Shown here: piece by piece, positions 9,013 to 17,497 of the stretch | How the letters are laid out: each line of letters starts with the position of its first letter | Numbering within the stretch: the first letter of the stretch is position 1 | From: Nocardia spumae | GTDB taxonomy: Bacteria; Actinomycetota; Actinomycetes; Mycobacteriales; Mycobacteriaceae | Length of the DNA stretch: 64,000 bases | Direction: 5' to 3' | NCBI RefSeq assembly: GCF_020733635.1 | Contig: NZ_JAJFZL010000001.1 | Span: 2,790,001 to 2,854,000 of the forward strand | The notes under the pieces: model-generated | Databases searched by the model: none | Seen by the model: only the letters and a program-made list of their open reading frames with translations | Told to the model about the DNA's origin: nothing | Program-made: the position numbers and the translations under genes

Positions 9013-9021
9013 GGACTGCGC

Positions 9022-10365
9022 TCAATTGCGGACGAAGGTGATGGGCAGACCGTCCTTGGGGAAGGGGAGGGAGTGGTAGTCCAGCGGCGGGACATACGCG
9101 GGATCCACCCGCCAGTGGTAGTCGCGCAGCAGGCGGTGCATGATCGACTTCACTTCCAATCCACCGAAATGCATGCCGATACATTTGTGCGCGCCGCCAC
9201 CGAACGGCTCCCAGGCGAAGCGGTGGGATCTGTCCTCGCGGCGGTCGGGACCGAAACGGTCCGGGTCGAAGGTGTGCGGGTCGGTCCAGTACTGCGGCAT
9301 CAGGTGGGTGAACTGGATTCCGATGACCACATCGGTGCCGGCGGGGATCCGAACCCCATGGATCACAGTGTCTTTCACCGCGTAGCGGACCAGCACCGGG
9401 ACCGGGGCGCGTAGTCGCAGCGCCTCGCGCATGACCAGGTCGATGGATTCCAGACCCTCGAGTTGCGCCATCGACGGTGCCGGGCCCAATGCCGCCGCCT
9501 CGGCGCGGCACCGGTCCTGCCACGCCGGGTGCTGTCCCAGATACTGCAGGATCGTGGAGGTGGTGATGGTGGAGGTGTCGTGGGCGGCCATCATCAAGAA
9601 GATCATGTGGTTCACCACGTCGTCGTCGCTGAACCGGGCGCCGTCCTCATCTTCGATATGGCACAGCACCGAGAAGATGTCGTCGGTCTGTTCGCCGCGT
9701 TTCGCGGGAAGGTAGTGGCGCAGAAAATCTTCGAGCACCCGTCGGCCGCGGTAGGCCCTACCCCAGCGCGTGAACGGCACGTTGCCGCGCACGATTCCGG
9801 CGGCGGCCTGAACGCAGGCGATGAACGCCTGGTTGATCCGCGCCATCTCGGCCGCGCTGGTGTCCGCGGCGCCGCCCATGAACAGGTCGGCGGCGATATC
9901 GAGGGTGAGCTGCTTGAGTTTCCAGTAGGCGGGGAAGGATTCGCTCTCGCCCCAGTGCGCGACACCCTGTTCGATCGCCGGGTGCAGGCGTTCGGTGTAG
10001 GCCTGCAACCGCGGACGGGTGAACGCCTGCTGCATGATCCGCCGATGCCGCTTGTGCTCGTCGAAATCGATGAGCATGAGCCCGCCGTGGAAGAACGGGC
10101 CGACCAGCCGCGACCAGGCCGGTTCGTTGGCCAGGGCGCCGTCCTTGTTCAGTAGCGCCGCACCGCACGCGTCCGGGCCGAGCAGCAGTGCCGCGGTCCG
10201 GCCGAGCGAGTACATGGGGGCGACCGGACCGTAGTGATCCCATTCGCGCTGGAACAGCCCCAGGGGGTCTTTGGCGAACTCCAGCACTTGCCCGACCAGC
10301 GGATAGCCGCGGTCGCCGCGTCGCTGGGTCGGGATCGGCCTGGTGTCCAGGGCGTCGGCCGTCAT
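9022..10365 (-). CDS. cytochrome P450
   Basis: A 447-residue soluble bacterial P450. The heme-binding loop is FGGGAHKCIGMHFGG with the axial cysteine at about residue 395. The I-helix oxygen-activation motif is AAHDTSTIT, and the K-helix ExxR motif is in VMREALRLRAPVPVL. I prefer the ATG at 10365, which has GACGAGG 8 bases upstream, over a GTG at 10395. A TetR-family gene is transcribed divergently, with an inverted repeat in the shared promoter, so that regulator is the likely controller. P450s of this type in mycolata often hydroxylate lipids, sterols or terpenoids; the substrate here cannot be told. Confidence 0.93.
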   Translation of the reverse strand: MTADALDTRPIPTQRRGDRGYPLVGQVLEFAKDPLGLFQREWDHYGPVAPMYSLGRTAALLLGPDACGAALLNKDGALANEPAWSRLVGPFFHGGLMLIDFDEHKRHRRIMQQAFTRPRLQAYTERLHPAIEQGVAHWGESESFPAYWKLKQLTLDIAADLFMGGAADTSAAEMARINQAFIACVQAAAGIVRGNVPFTRWGRAYRGRRVLEDFLRHYLPAKRGEQTDDIFSVLCHIEDEDGARFSDDDVVNHMIFLMMAAHDTSTITTSTILQYLGQHPAWQDRCRAEAAALGPAPSMAQLEGLESIDLVMREALRLRAPVPVLVRYAVKDTVIHGVRIPAGTDVVIGIQFTHLMPQYWTDPHTFDPDRFGPDRREDRSHRFAWEPFGGGAHKCIGMHFGGLEVKSIMHRLLRDYHWRVDPAYVPPLDYHSLPFPKDGLPITFVRN

Positions 10366-10379
10366 CGCACACCTCGTCT

Positions 10380-10402
10380 CTGTGATGGCGCTCACGTCAC
10401 AG
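10380..10402. promoter_or_regulatory. inverted repeat between the P450 and TetR genes
   Basis: CTGTGA (10380-10385) and TCACAG (10397-10402) form a perfect 6-bp inverted repeat with an 11-base spacer. It lies just upstream of the preferred P450 start and faces the divergent TetR gene, the normal position for a TetR operator. The assignment to that regulator is inference. Confidence 0.45.
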
Positions 10403-10464
10403 CCTGATTCAGGAAGGGCGTCCTGTCAACCTTGGGATGGATCCCGCTGTGGCATGCTGGGGCC

Positions 10465-11076
10465 ATGGCTGTGCAATCAGGGGTCTATCGCGGAGCCACC
10501 GCCGCCGAACGGGCCACCGAACGCCGGTCTCGCCTGCTGGAAGCGGGTTTGACGGTATGGGCCGACCCGCGAACCCGGACCACGATGACCGCCGTCTGCG
10601 CCGAGGCCGGCCTCAGCGAACGCTACTTCTACGAGAGTTTCACCGGACTCGACGCCCTGCTCGAGGCCGTCCTGAACGAGATAGCGGTCGAGATCGAGGA
10701 GAACAGCCGCAGCGCCGCCGACGCCGCCGGCGGCGATCCCGAGGCCCGCATGCGGGCATCGATCGGAGCCTTCGTGCGCCTGCTGGTCGCGGACCCGCGC
10801 AAGGGCCGAGTGGCGATCGTCGAATCGGTGGCGATCCCCGAATTGCGGCGGCGGCGAACCGAATTGCTCCGTCATCTGGCACACGAAGCGGCTCTCGAGG
10901 TCCGCACCTGGCTCGGCGATTCCGGCCGCAGCCGAGCCGCCGACGAAACCTCCGGTCTGCTGTTCATCGGCGGTATGGCCGAACTCGTCACAGCGTGGCT
11001 CGACGGCGCCATCGAGGCCGCCCCCGAGGAGATCATCGAATCCGCCTGCCGTGCGCTGCGCGGCCTCTATCGCTGA
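10465..11076 (+). CDS. TetR/AcrR-family transcriptional regulator
   Basis: A 203-residue regulator with an N-terminal TetR helix-turn-helix at about residues 15-60: ATERRSRLLEAGLTVW, MTAVCAEAGLSERYFYESF, then the family's typical helix 4 DALLEAVLNEIA. The C-terminal ligand-binding domain is all helical. The ATG at 10465 begins the conserved part; the frame is open 11 codons further upstream. It is divergent from the P450 gene with an inverted repeat between them, so it probably represses the P450 and itself. The ligand is unknown. Confidence 0.9.
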   Translation: MAVQSGVYRGATAAERATERRSRLLEAGLTVWADPRTRTTMTAVCAEAGLSERYFYESFTGLDALLEAVLNEIAVEIEENSRSAADAAGGDPEARMRASIGAFVRLLVADPRKGRVAIVESVAIPELRRRRTELLRHLAHEAALEVRTWLGDSGRSRAADETSGLLFIGGMAELVTAWLDGAIEAAPEEIIESACRALRGLYR

Positions 11077-11398
11077 ATTCGCCGGGCGGGCAACCGGTTA
11101 CGCGCTCGCTCACCGGCTGTGAGTGCGTGTGCCGTGCGGTCCGGGAGGAGTGTGCCGTTCCGGTGGCGTCTCCCGCAGGGAGTAATTGAACTACCGAGAT
11201 ATGCGCATTAATTTATAGGCTCCGCGTGTCGAGTCGCTCATACCCGGTGGAGAACCGGAGAAAAAAACAGCCGCGATGCCCTGATCGACGGGTGAGTCAC
11301 CGCGGTGGCGCCGGCCGACGTTTCCGTGGGTATTCGGCAAATCCTTGGCATACGATCAGAAGCGGCACCCGAGAGTCCGACCAGGAGACGAGTGGGGC
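11077..11398. other. intergenic region upstream of the GH15 gene
   Basis: About 320 bases without a gene. A locally AT-rich patch around 11200-11220 (GCATTAATTTATAGG) and a TACGAT hexamer at 11351-11356, about 45 bases before the GH15 start, could be promoter elements, but I see no clear -35 partner and no named regulatory motif. Confidence 0.35.
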
Positions 11399-13345
11399 AT
11401 GAACGATCATCCGGAATATTCGCCCCGGGTCACGGCCTTTCCGCGCATCGACGACTACGGGTTCATCTCCGACTCCGAGGTGACCGCCCTCATCGCGCCC
11501 AGCGGGGCGATCGAGTGGATGTGCCTGCCGCGGATGGACTCGCCCAGTGTGTTCGGGGCCATCCTCGACCGTTCGGCCGGATCGTTTCGCTTCGCCCCGG
11601 CCGATATCGCGACCGCGGCCGATCGCCGATATATTCCGGGGACCTTGGTCATGGAGACGAGCTGGCGCTCCGGCGAAGGGTGGGCGACGGTACGTGATGT
11701 GCTGCTCGTCGGGCCGTGGCGACACCAGAAACCCGGCCGCAGCGCCCACCGGCGCGCACCCACCGATTACGACGCCGAACATATCCTGCTGCGCACCGTG
11801 CACTGCGAGACCGGGCAGATCCAGTTCGTCCTCGACTGTCAGCCCGCCTTCGACTACGCCCGAGCCGGTACGCGGTGGGAATATCTCGACAGCTACCACG
11901 TCGCCCAGGCGAGTGCCGACGGTGTCGATCTGCCGCTGCGCCTCACCACCGATCTGCGTCTGGGGCTGGAAGGTTCGCGCGCGGTCGCCCGCACCCTGCT
12001 CAAGAGCGGTGACACTCGATTCTGTGCGCTGTCGTGGGGCAGCCGGGCGGCTCCGGAAACCGTCGAAGAGGCCAACGAGCGGCTGGTCGGTACCGTGCAC
12101 CATTGGCGGCACTGGCTGGCGGGCGGCCGGTTTCCCGACCATCCGTGGAGCGCTCAGCTCACGCGCAGCGCGCTGACCCTCAAGGGTCTGACCTTCGCCC
12201 CGACCGGCGCCATCGTCGCCGCCCCCACGACGTCGCTGCCGGAGACTCCGGGTGGCAAGCGCAACTGGGACTATCGCTACACCTGGATCCGGGACTCGGC
12301 GTTCGCGCTGTGGGGTCTGTACACGCTGGGCTTCAGCTGGGAAGCCAACGACTACTTCTCCCACATCATCAATCTGGCCGAGGACGGCCAGGGTATGCAG
12401 ATCGTCTACGGCATCGGTGGCGAGACGAATCTGGCCGAACAGACGCTCGACCACCTGCGCGGATACGACAACGCCGTCCCGGTGCGTATCGGCAACGACG
12501 CGTATCGCCAACGCCAGCACGATGTTTGGGGTGCGGCGCTGGACGCGGTCTACCTCTACGCCCGCCATCGGGACCAGATCGACGCGCGAACCTGGCCGCT
12601 GCTGCGCTGGGCGGTCAAGAGCGCGCTCGCGGTGTGGCGTCAGCCCGATCACGGGATCTGGGAAGTACGTGGCGAGCCGCAACATTTCACGTCCAGCAAA
12701 GTGATGTGCTGGGTCGCCGCCGATCGCGGCGCACGGCTGGCCCGCATCCACCAGAACTTCGAACGGGCCGATCGCTGGCAACAGGCCGCCGACGACATTC
12801 GCGCCGACATCTGTGCCAATGCCGTCGACTCGCGGGGCGTGTTCACCCAGTTCTACGGCAGTACGGCACTGGACGCCTCGACCCTGCTCATCCCGCTCGT
12901 TCGCTTCCTTCCCCCCGATGACGAACGAGTACGCAATACCGTGCTCGCCATCGCGGACGAGCTCACCGTCGACGGGCTCGTCCTGCGCTATCGCGTCGAC
13001 GAAACCGACGACGGCTGCGCCGGAGACGAGAGCACCTTCACGATCTGCTCGTTCTGGCTGGTCTCCGCACTGTCGGAAATCGGCGAGAAGCACCGCGCCA
13101 GGCAACTGTGCGAGAAGCTGCTCGGCTACGCCAGTCCGCTGGGCCTGTACGCCGAGGAGATCGACCCCCGCACCGGCCGGCACTGGGGCAACTATCCGCA
13201 GGCATTCACGCACCTGGCGCTGATCAACGCCGTTATGCACGTCATCCGGGACGAGCAGGTCGAACTGCGCAGTGCGCTCGGCGGGGAATCCATCGCGCCG
13301 CGCCTCGACGACGCCACCCTCAACGGCGGATACATCCACATCTGA
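11399..13345 (+). CDS. GH15 glycoside hydrolase (glucoamylase/trehalase type)
   Basis: A 648-residue cytoplasmic protein without a signal peptide. The N-terminal domain contains IDDYGFISDSEVTALIAPSG and IEWMCLPRMDSPSVF, typical of bacterial GH15 proteins. The catalytic (alpha/alpha)6 barrel has GKRNWDYRYTWIRDSAF, GIWEVRGEPQHFTSSKVMCW (catalytic acid region) and GNYPQAFTHLALIN (near the second catalytic Glu, in LYAEEIDP). The mycobacterial trehalase belongs to this family, so trehalose or an alpha-glucan is the likely substrate, but several paralogues exist and the choice is open. The ATG at 11399 is preceded by AGGAG; an earlier in-frame ATG lacks one. Confidence 0.87.
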   Translation: MNDHPEYSPRVTAFPRIDDYGFISDSEVTALIAPSGAIEWMCLPRMDSPSVFGAILDRSAGSFRFAPADIATAADRRYIPGTLVMETSWRSGEGWATVRDVLLVGPWRHQKPGRSAHRRAPTDYDAEHILLRTVHCETGQIQFVLDCQPAFDYARAGTRWEYLDSYHVAQASADGVDLPLRLTTDLRLGLEGSRAVARTLLKSGDTRFCALSWGSRAAPETVEEANERLVGTVHHWRHWLAGGRFPDHPWSAQLTRSALTLKGLTFAPTGAIVAAPTTSLPETPGGKRNWDYRYTWIRDSAFALWGLYTLGFSWEANDYFSHIINLAEDGQGMQIVYGIGGETNLAEQTLDHLRGYDNAVPVRIGNDAYRQRQHDVWGAALDAVYLYARHRDQIDARTWPLLRWAVKSALAVWRQPDHGIWEVRGEPQHFTSSKVMCWVAADRGARLARIHQNFERADRWQQAADDIRADICANAVDSRGVFTQFYGSTALDASTLLIPLVRFLPPDDERVRNTVLAIADELTVDGLVLRYRVDETDDGCAGDESTFTICSFWLVSALSEIGEKHRARQLCEKLLGYASPLGLYAEEIDPRTGRHWGNYPQAFTHLALINAVMHVIRDEQVELRSALGGESIAPRLDDATLNGGYIHI

Positions 13346-13475
13346 CCGCGCCGGAACTGCCGTCGGCGAAAGTGTTTGCGGGCAAACCGGTTCCGCATCC
13401 CGGCGACGCCCAGGTAGAGTCCGGCCCGGATATCGAGGCTCGGCGACGACAGCGGCAACGCTAGGAGGTTCGAGT

Positions 13476-14537
13476 ATGACGACCGTCATCGGGGGCGGAA
13501 TCGCGGGCAGTTGTCTGGCCGGCGGCCTGGCGCGGCGGGGGCGGCGGGCGGTCGTCTACGAGCAGCAACGCCCCGGTCCCGGGGCGGGCGCGTTCCTGTT
13601 CATCGACGGTCGCGGACACGATGCGATGGCCGCGATGGGCGTGGATCGAGACGCGCTGCACGACGTGTCGTATCCGCTGGCCGGGCTCGACTACGCCGAC
13701 AGTTCGGGCAGGCACAGCGCGATGCCCAGCCGGGGACATCGGTTCTGGTTGCGCCGGAATCTGATGGGCGTGCTGTCGGAATTCGTCGCGCACTCCGGTG
13801 CGGACCTGCGTTTCGGCGACCCCGTCACCGATGTCGCGCTGAGTCCCGATGGTCATGCGGTGCACCACCATTCGAGTATCGAGCCCGTCGACGGACTGCT
13901 GGTCGCCGCCGATGGGATCGATTCGGTGGTCCGAGCGCGGTTCGAACCGGACCGGGCGCCGGTCTACGCCGGCGACGTGGTGCTCTACGGCATGACGAGC
14001 GCTCCGCTGGATCCACCGCCGGACTCGTCGCCGGCGGTGCTGCACTTCTTCGCCGAGATCGCCGAAGACGGCAGTGCCGCCAGTACTTTCGGGCACATCT
14101 GGCGTCCGGACGATCCGGTGGCGCTGTGGTTCGTGCGAATCGCGCGTGAGCCGCTGACCGGCGACAGCGACGATCTCGGCCTGCGTTCCGTCGGCGAATG
14201 GGCCGACACCGTCGCGGCCGCGACGCCGTCGAACAGGGAGCTGGTCGGGCAGTTCCTGGCCCGCACCGACGCGGTCCACGTCAGCAACGCGCGGAACGTG
14301 CCGCTGGATCGGGCGTGCGATCCGCGGGATTCGGTCGTCCTCATCGGCGACGCCGACCATGCCATCACGCCGGCCGCCGGAGTCGGTGCTCGCGACGCCC
14401 TCGAGGACGCCCGGGCGGTGTTCGACGCGGTCCTCGGCGACACGTCGCCCGCCGCGGCGATGCTGCGGCGGCGCGAGCAGCTCACCGCCGACCGGGAAAG
14501 GGCGCGGCGGGCGATGCCACGCCGACGAACGGCCTGA
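13476..14537 (+). CDS. FAD-dependent monooxygenase (PHBH-fold)
   Basis: A 353-residue flavoprotein hydroxylase. The N-terminus VIGGGIAGSCLAGGLARRG is the Rossmann GxGxxG motif for the ADP part of FAD. DGLLVAADGIDSVVRARF is the mid-protein DG motif, and VLIGDADHAITPAAGVGARD is the GD motif that binds the ribityl chain. Members hydroxylate aromatic compounds or modify natural products and antibiotics using NAD(P)H and oxygen. AGGAGG lies 7 bases before the ATG at 13476; the frame is open far upstream but the homology starts here. It is 37 bases upstream of ilvD, with no obvious functional tie. Confidence 0.88.
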   Translation: MTTVIGGGIAGSCLAGGLARRGRRAVVYEQQRPGPGAGAFLFIDGRGHDAMAAMGVDRDALHDVSYPLAGLDYADSSGRHSAMPSRGHRFWLRRNLMGVLSEFVAHSGADLRFGDPVTDVALSPDGHAVHHHSSIEPVDGLLVAADGIDSVVRARFEPDRAPVYAGDVVLYGMTSAPLDPPPDSSPAVLHFFAEIAEDGSAASTFGHIWRPDDPVALWFVRIAREPLTGDSDDLGLRSVGEWADTVAAATPSNRELVGQFLARTDAVHVSNARNVPLDRACDPRDSVVLIGDADHAITPAAGVGARDALEDARAVFDAVLGDTSPAAAMLRRREQLTADRERARRAMPRRRTA

Positions 14538-14574
14538 TCAGGAGCGCGGATTTCACCGGCCGTAGGCTTGCGAC

Positions 14575-16254
14575 ATGGCACCGGATCATGACCTCAAGCC
14601 TCGCTCGCGCGATGTCACCGACGGGCTGGAGAAGACCGCCGCCCGCGGCATGCTTCGCGCTGTCGGTATGGGCGACGACGATTGGAGCAAACCGCAGATC
14701 GGCGTCGCCTCCAGCTGGAACGAGATCACCCCGTGCAATCTGTCGCTCGATCGTCTGGCGAAGGCGGTCAAGGAGGGCGTGCACACGGGTGGCGGCTACC
14801 CGCTCGAGTTCGGCACGATCTCTGTCTCCGACGGGATTTCGATGGGCCATGAGGGGATGCATTTCTCGCTGGTGAGCCGCGAGATCATCGCCGACTCCGT
14901 CGAGACCGTGATGATGGCCGAGCGTCTCGACGGGTCGGTGCTGCTCGCCGGCTGCGACAAGAGCCTGCCGGGCATGCTGATGGCTGCCGCGCGGCTGGAC
15001 CTGGCGAGTGTGTTCCTCTACGCCGGCTCGACCCTGCCCGGCAATGTCGACGGCCGGGACGTCACGATCATCGATGCCTTCGAGGCGGTCGGCGCGTGTA
15101 TGAAGGGCCTGATCAGCAGGGAGGACGTCGACCGGATCGAGCGGGCGATCTGTCCTGGCGAGGGAGCCTGCGGCGGTATGTACACCGCCAACACCATGGC
15201 CTCGGCCGCCGAGGCGCTGGGCATGAGTCTGCCCGGTTCGGCCGCGCCGCCGGCCCCGGACCGGCGCCGCGACGAATACGCCCGCAAGTCCGGTGAGGCC
15301 GTCGTCGGATTGCTGCGCAGCGGTATCACCGCGCGCGACATCTTGACCCTCGAGGCGTTCGAGAACGCCATCACCGTCGTCATGGCGCTCGGCGGTTCGA
15401 CCAATGCGGTGCTGCATCTGCTGGCCATCGCCCGGGAGGCCGGAGTCGAGCTCACCCTCGCCGACTTCAATCGCGTCGGTGACAAGGTGCCCCATCTGGG
15501 TGATCTCAAGCCGTTCGGGCGCTACGTCATGAACGATGTCGACCGGGTCGGCGGGATCCCGGTGGTGATGAAGGCGCTGCTGGATGCGGGCCTGCTGCAC
15601 GGGGATACGCTGACGGTGACCGGCAAGACCATGGCCGAGAATCTGTCGCACATCGAGTTGGGCCTCGACGGTGACGTCATCCGTCCGCTCGATCGACCGA
15701 TCCACAAGACGGGCGGGCTGACCATTCTGCACGGCACACTCGCACCCGAAGGCGCCGTGGTGAAGAGCGCGGGTTTCGACTCCGACGTCTTCCGCGGGAC
15801 CGCCCGGGTGTTCGACGGCGAGCGTGCGGCCATGGACGCCCTCGAGAACGGCACGATCGTGGCCGGCGATGTCGTCGTCATCCGGTACGAGGGCCCCAAG
15901 GGCGGCCCGGGTATGCGTGAGATGCTCGCCATCACCGGTGCGATCAAGGGTGCCGGTCTGGGCAAGGATGTCCTGTTGCTCACCGACGGCCGATTCTCCG
16001 GCGGCACAACCGGTTTGTGTGTCGGCCACGTCGCCCCCGAAGCGGTGGACGGTGGGCCGATCGCCTTCGTCGCGGACGGCGACCCGATCGTCCTCGATGT
16101 CGCCAACCGCATCCTCGATGTCGAGATCGACGAGGGTGAACTCGCCGCGCGCCGGAGCGGCTGGGAGCCACCGGCCCCGAAGTACACCTCGGGAGTGCTG
16201 GCCAAGTACCGCAAGCTGGTCGGTTCCGCGGCCCACGGAGCCGTCACCGGCTGA
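14575..16254 (+). CDS. ilvD: dihydroxy-acid dehydratase
   Basis: IlvD converts 2,3-dihydroxy-isovalerate and -methylvalerate to the 2-keto acids of valine and isoleucine synthesis (also feeding leucine and pantothenate). The 559 residues include three cysteines that should ligate the Fe-S cluster: Cys54 (ITPCNLS), Cys127 ([12 protein letters not shown]) and Cys199 ([19 protein letters not shown]). Their spacing (73 and 72 residues) equals that of the plant [2Fe-2S] enzyme. The catalytic serine lies in GRFSGGT at about residue 475. The ATG at 14575 has no clear Shine-Dalgarno sequence and a TAGGCT hexamer sits 6 bases upstream, so the mRNA may be leaderless. Confidence 0.96.
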   Translation: MAPDHDLKPRSRDVTDGLEKTAARGMLRAVGMGDDDWSKPQIGVASSWNEITPCNLSLDRLAKAVKEGVHTGGGYPLEFGTISVSDGISMGHEGMHFSLVSREIIADSVETVMMAERLDGSVLLAGCDKSLPGMLMAAARLDLASVFLYAGSTLPGNVDGRDVTIIDAFEAVGACMKGLISREDVDRIERAICPGEGACGGMYTANTMASAAEALGMSLPGSAAPPAPDRRRDEYARKSGEAVVGLLRSGITARDILTLEAFENAITVVMALGGSTNAVLHLLAIAREAGVELTLADFNRVGDKVPHLGDLKPFGRYVMNDVDRVGGIPVVMKALLDAGLLHGDTLTVTGKTMAENLSHIELGLDGDVIRPLDRPIHKTGGLTILHGTLAPEGAVVKSAGFDSDVFRGTARVFDGERAAMDALENGTIVAGDVVVIRYEGPKGGPGMREMLAITGAIKGAGLGKDVLLLTDGRFSGGTTGLCVGHVAPEAVDGGPIAFVADGDPIVLDVANRILDVEIDEGELAARRSGWEPPAPKYTSGVLAKYRKLVGSAAHGAVTG

Positions 16255-16259
16255 TCCGA

Positions 16260-16275
16260 CACCGTTGACACGGTG
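16260..16275 (+). terminator. small hairpin after ilvD
   Basis: CACCGT and ACGGTG form a 6-bp stem around a 4-base loop, 5 bases after the ilvD stop. It is short and lacks a U-tract, so its strength as a terminator is uncertain. Confidence 0.35.
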
Positions 16276-16379
16276 GGCGTGCGGTGGTTGGGTTGGCATT
16301 ACAAAGAGTAGCCCGTGGGTAGCTTTGGAGACCGCCGGAGAGCCCACAGATGCTCCATCTGCCGAATCAGGTATCGAAC

Positions 16380-16535
16380 ATGATCATTCTCGGGATCATC
16401 CTTCTCGTGGTCGGGTTTCTGCTGAACATCCATGTCGTCTGGATCATCGGGATCGTGGTCCTCGTCATCGGTTTGGTGTTGCTGGCCCTGGGGGCAATGG
16501 GGCGTTCGGTCGGCGGGCGACGGTACTACTACTGA
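16380..16535 (+). CDS. small membrane protein, DUF6131-like
   Basis: A 51-residue protein with two closely spaced hydrophobic segments (MIILGIILLVVGFLLNI and WIIGIVVLVIGLVLLALGA) and a C-terminal GGRRYYY tail. This pattern matches the small actinobacterial DUF6131 membrane proteins as I remember them. The ATG at 16380 starts directly with the first membrane segment; a frame-compatible ATG at 16350 would add ten residues. The function is unknown. The next gene on the same strand also encodes a small membrane-anchored protein. Confidence 0.7.
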   Translation: MIILGIILLVVGFLLNIHVVWIIGIVVLVIGLVLLALGAMGRSVGGRRYYY

Positions 16536-16589
16536 CGCCGCTCCGATGTCTGCCGCACAGCCAGGCTCGAATGAGTTCGAGGAGTCGAG

Positions 16590-17021
16590 ATGACTACCAC
16601 CACAATCGTCGTGATCGTTGTTGTCGTGATCGTCGCAGTTCTGATCATCGCCGCGCTGAGCTGGGTGGTCGTGAACAAGCGCAGGGAACAACGCCGCTCC
16701 GAAGCGGCGGAGATTCGCGAGAAGGCGACCGAGAAGTCCCATGAGGTCGGTCAGCGCCAAGCTCTCGCCGATGAAACCGCGGCGAAGGCCAGGGCGGCCT
16801 CGGCCGAGGCCGATATCAAGGCCGCGCAAGCGGCCGGCCTGAAGGAGCAGGCGGCGGCACACCGACACGATGCCGTCAGCTCCCGCGACGAACTCGCACA
16901 GGAATTCCAGCGTGCCGACGAGGTCGATCCGGACGCCGCCACACGCGGCGCGCGCGAAGGAGCCGAGCCCGATCGGACGCCACCCGGCTCACGCGGGAAC
17001 CACCGGGCCGACGGTCGGTGA
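16590..17021 (+). CDS. membrane-anchored coiled-coil protein
   Basis: A 143-residue protein with one N-terminal transmembrane segment (about residues 4-28, IVVIVVVVIVAVLIIAAL). A basic stretch KRREQRR follows, then a long Ala/Glu/Lys/Arg-rich region (about 35-110) with the heptad look of a coiled coil. The tail is acidic, Pro- and Gly-rich and probably disordered. The likely orientation is N-terminus out, helical domain in the cytoplasm. I do not know the function. The ATG at 16590 lies 12 bases after a GAGGAG sequence. It is 54 bases downstream of the DUF6131-like gene and may be co-transcribed. Confidence 0.65.
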   Translation: MTTTTIVVIVVVVIVAVLIIAALSWVVVNKRREQRRSEAAEIREKATEKSHEVGQRQALADETAAKARAASAEADIKAAQAAGLKEQAAAHRHDAVSSRDELAQEFQRADEVDPDAATRGAREGAEPDRTPPGSRGNHRADGR

Positions 17022-17158
17022 GTTCGGATCCGGCGCGCTCTGTCGGCTCACCGTCGTCCGGTACCGCATTCGCCACACGACCTCCGGCGTTGCCCGACGG
17101 CGCCGGTGTCCGGCGGTGGCCGGGCGCGGGTGTCGGACCGTCGACCTAGGCCGGCGTC

Positions 17159-17452
17159 GTGACACTGGACCGCGCGACCCTCGATGCTCGCCTCGGCGAG
17201 ATCGCCCGGCACCCGTTCCGGGCGACGTTCCACCTGCGCGCGCCCGAGGTGGAGTTCGTCGCACTGCGTGGAGTGGCGGTGCTGCGCCGGCACGTGCCGC
17301 CGCAGCTGTCTGCGGCGAACGCACGGTATCGCCAAGGGCCACGATCTGACCCCCGTGAGCGCGAGTACATCGTCGAAATCATCTGCCGCTGGGTCGAATT
17401 GGAATGCGCCCGCCGGACGGAACCGACCGTCGGTGGGCCCCGGTCGAGGTAG
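17159..17452 (+). pseudogene. decayed DUF4186-family gene
   Basis: The frame from GTG 17159 (97 codons) starts like DUF4186: LDARLGEIARHPFRATFHLR and FVALRGVAVLRRHV. The family's invariant centre (the RGHPVF-AQHATATC region) is missing. Right after it, at 17295-17354 but in the +1 frame, the text reads CRRSCLRRTHGIAKGHDLTP, matching the family's Cys-rich and HGIPKG segments. The family C-terminus (EREYIVEIICRWVELE) then resumes in the original frame from about 17360. An internal deletion with two compensating frameshifts explains this, and the short open frame is probably not a functional protein. Family motifs are recalled, not searched. Confidence 0.6.
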
Positions 17453-17497
17453 TGCGGGCGACGGTCACCTCGTCGGGCACGGGCAGCACGGGAACGA

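Noticed and set aside
11297..13489. 730-codon open frame antisense to the GH15 gene
   Set aside because: Shadow of a well-supported gene with clear GH15 motifs; the antisense product looks random and Arg/Gly/Val-rich.
14482..16347. 621-codon open frame antisense to ilvD
   Set aside because: ilvD is unmistakable; the antisense frame is a codon-bias artefact.
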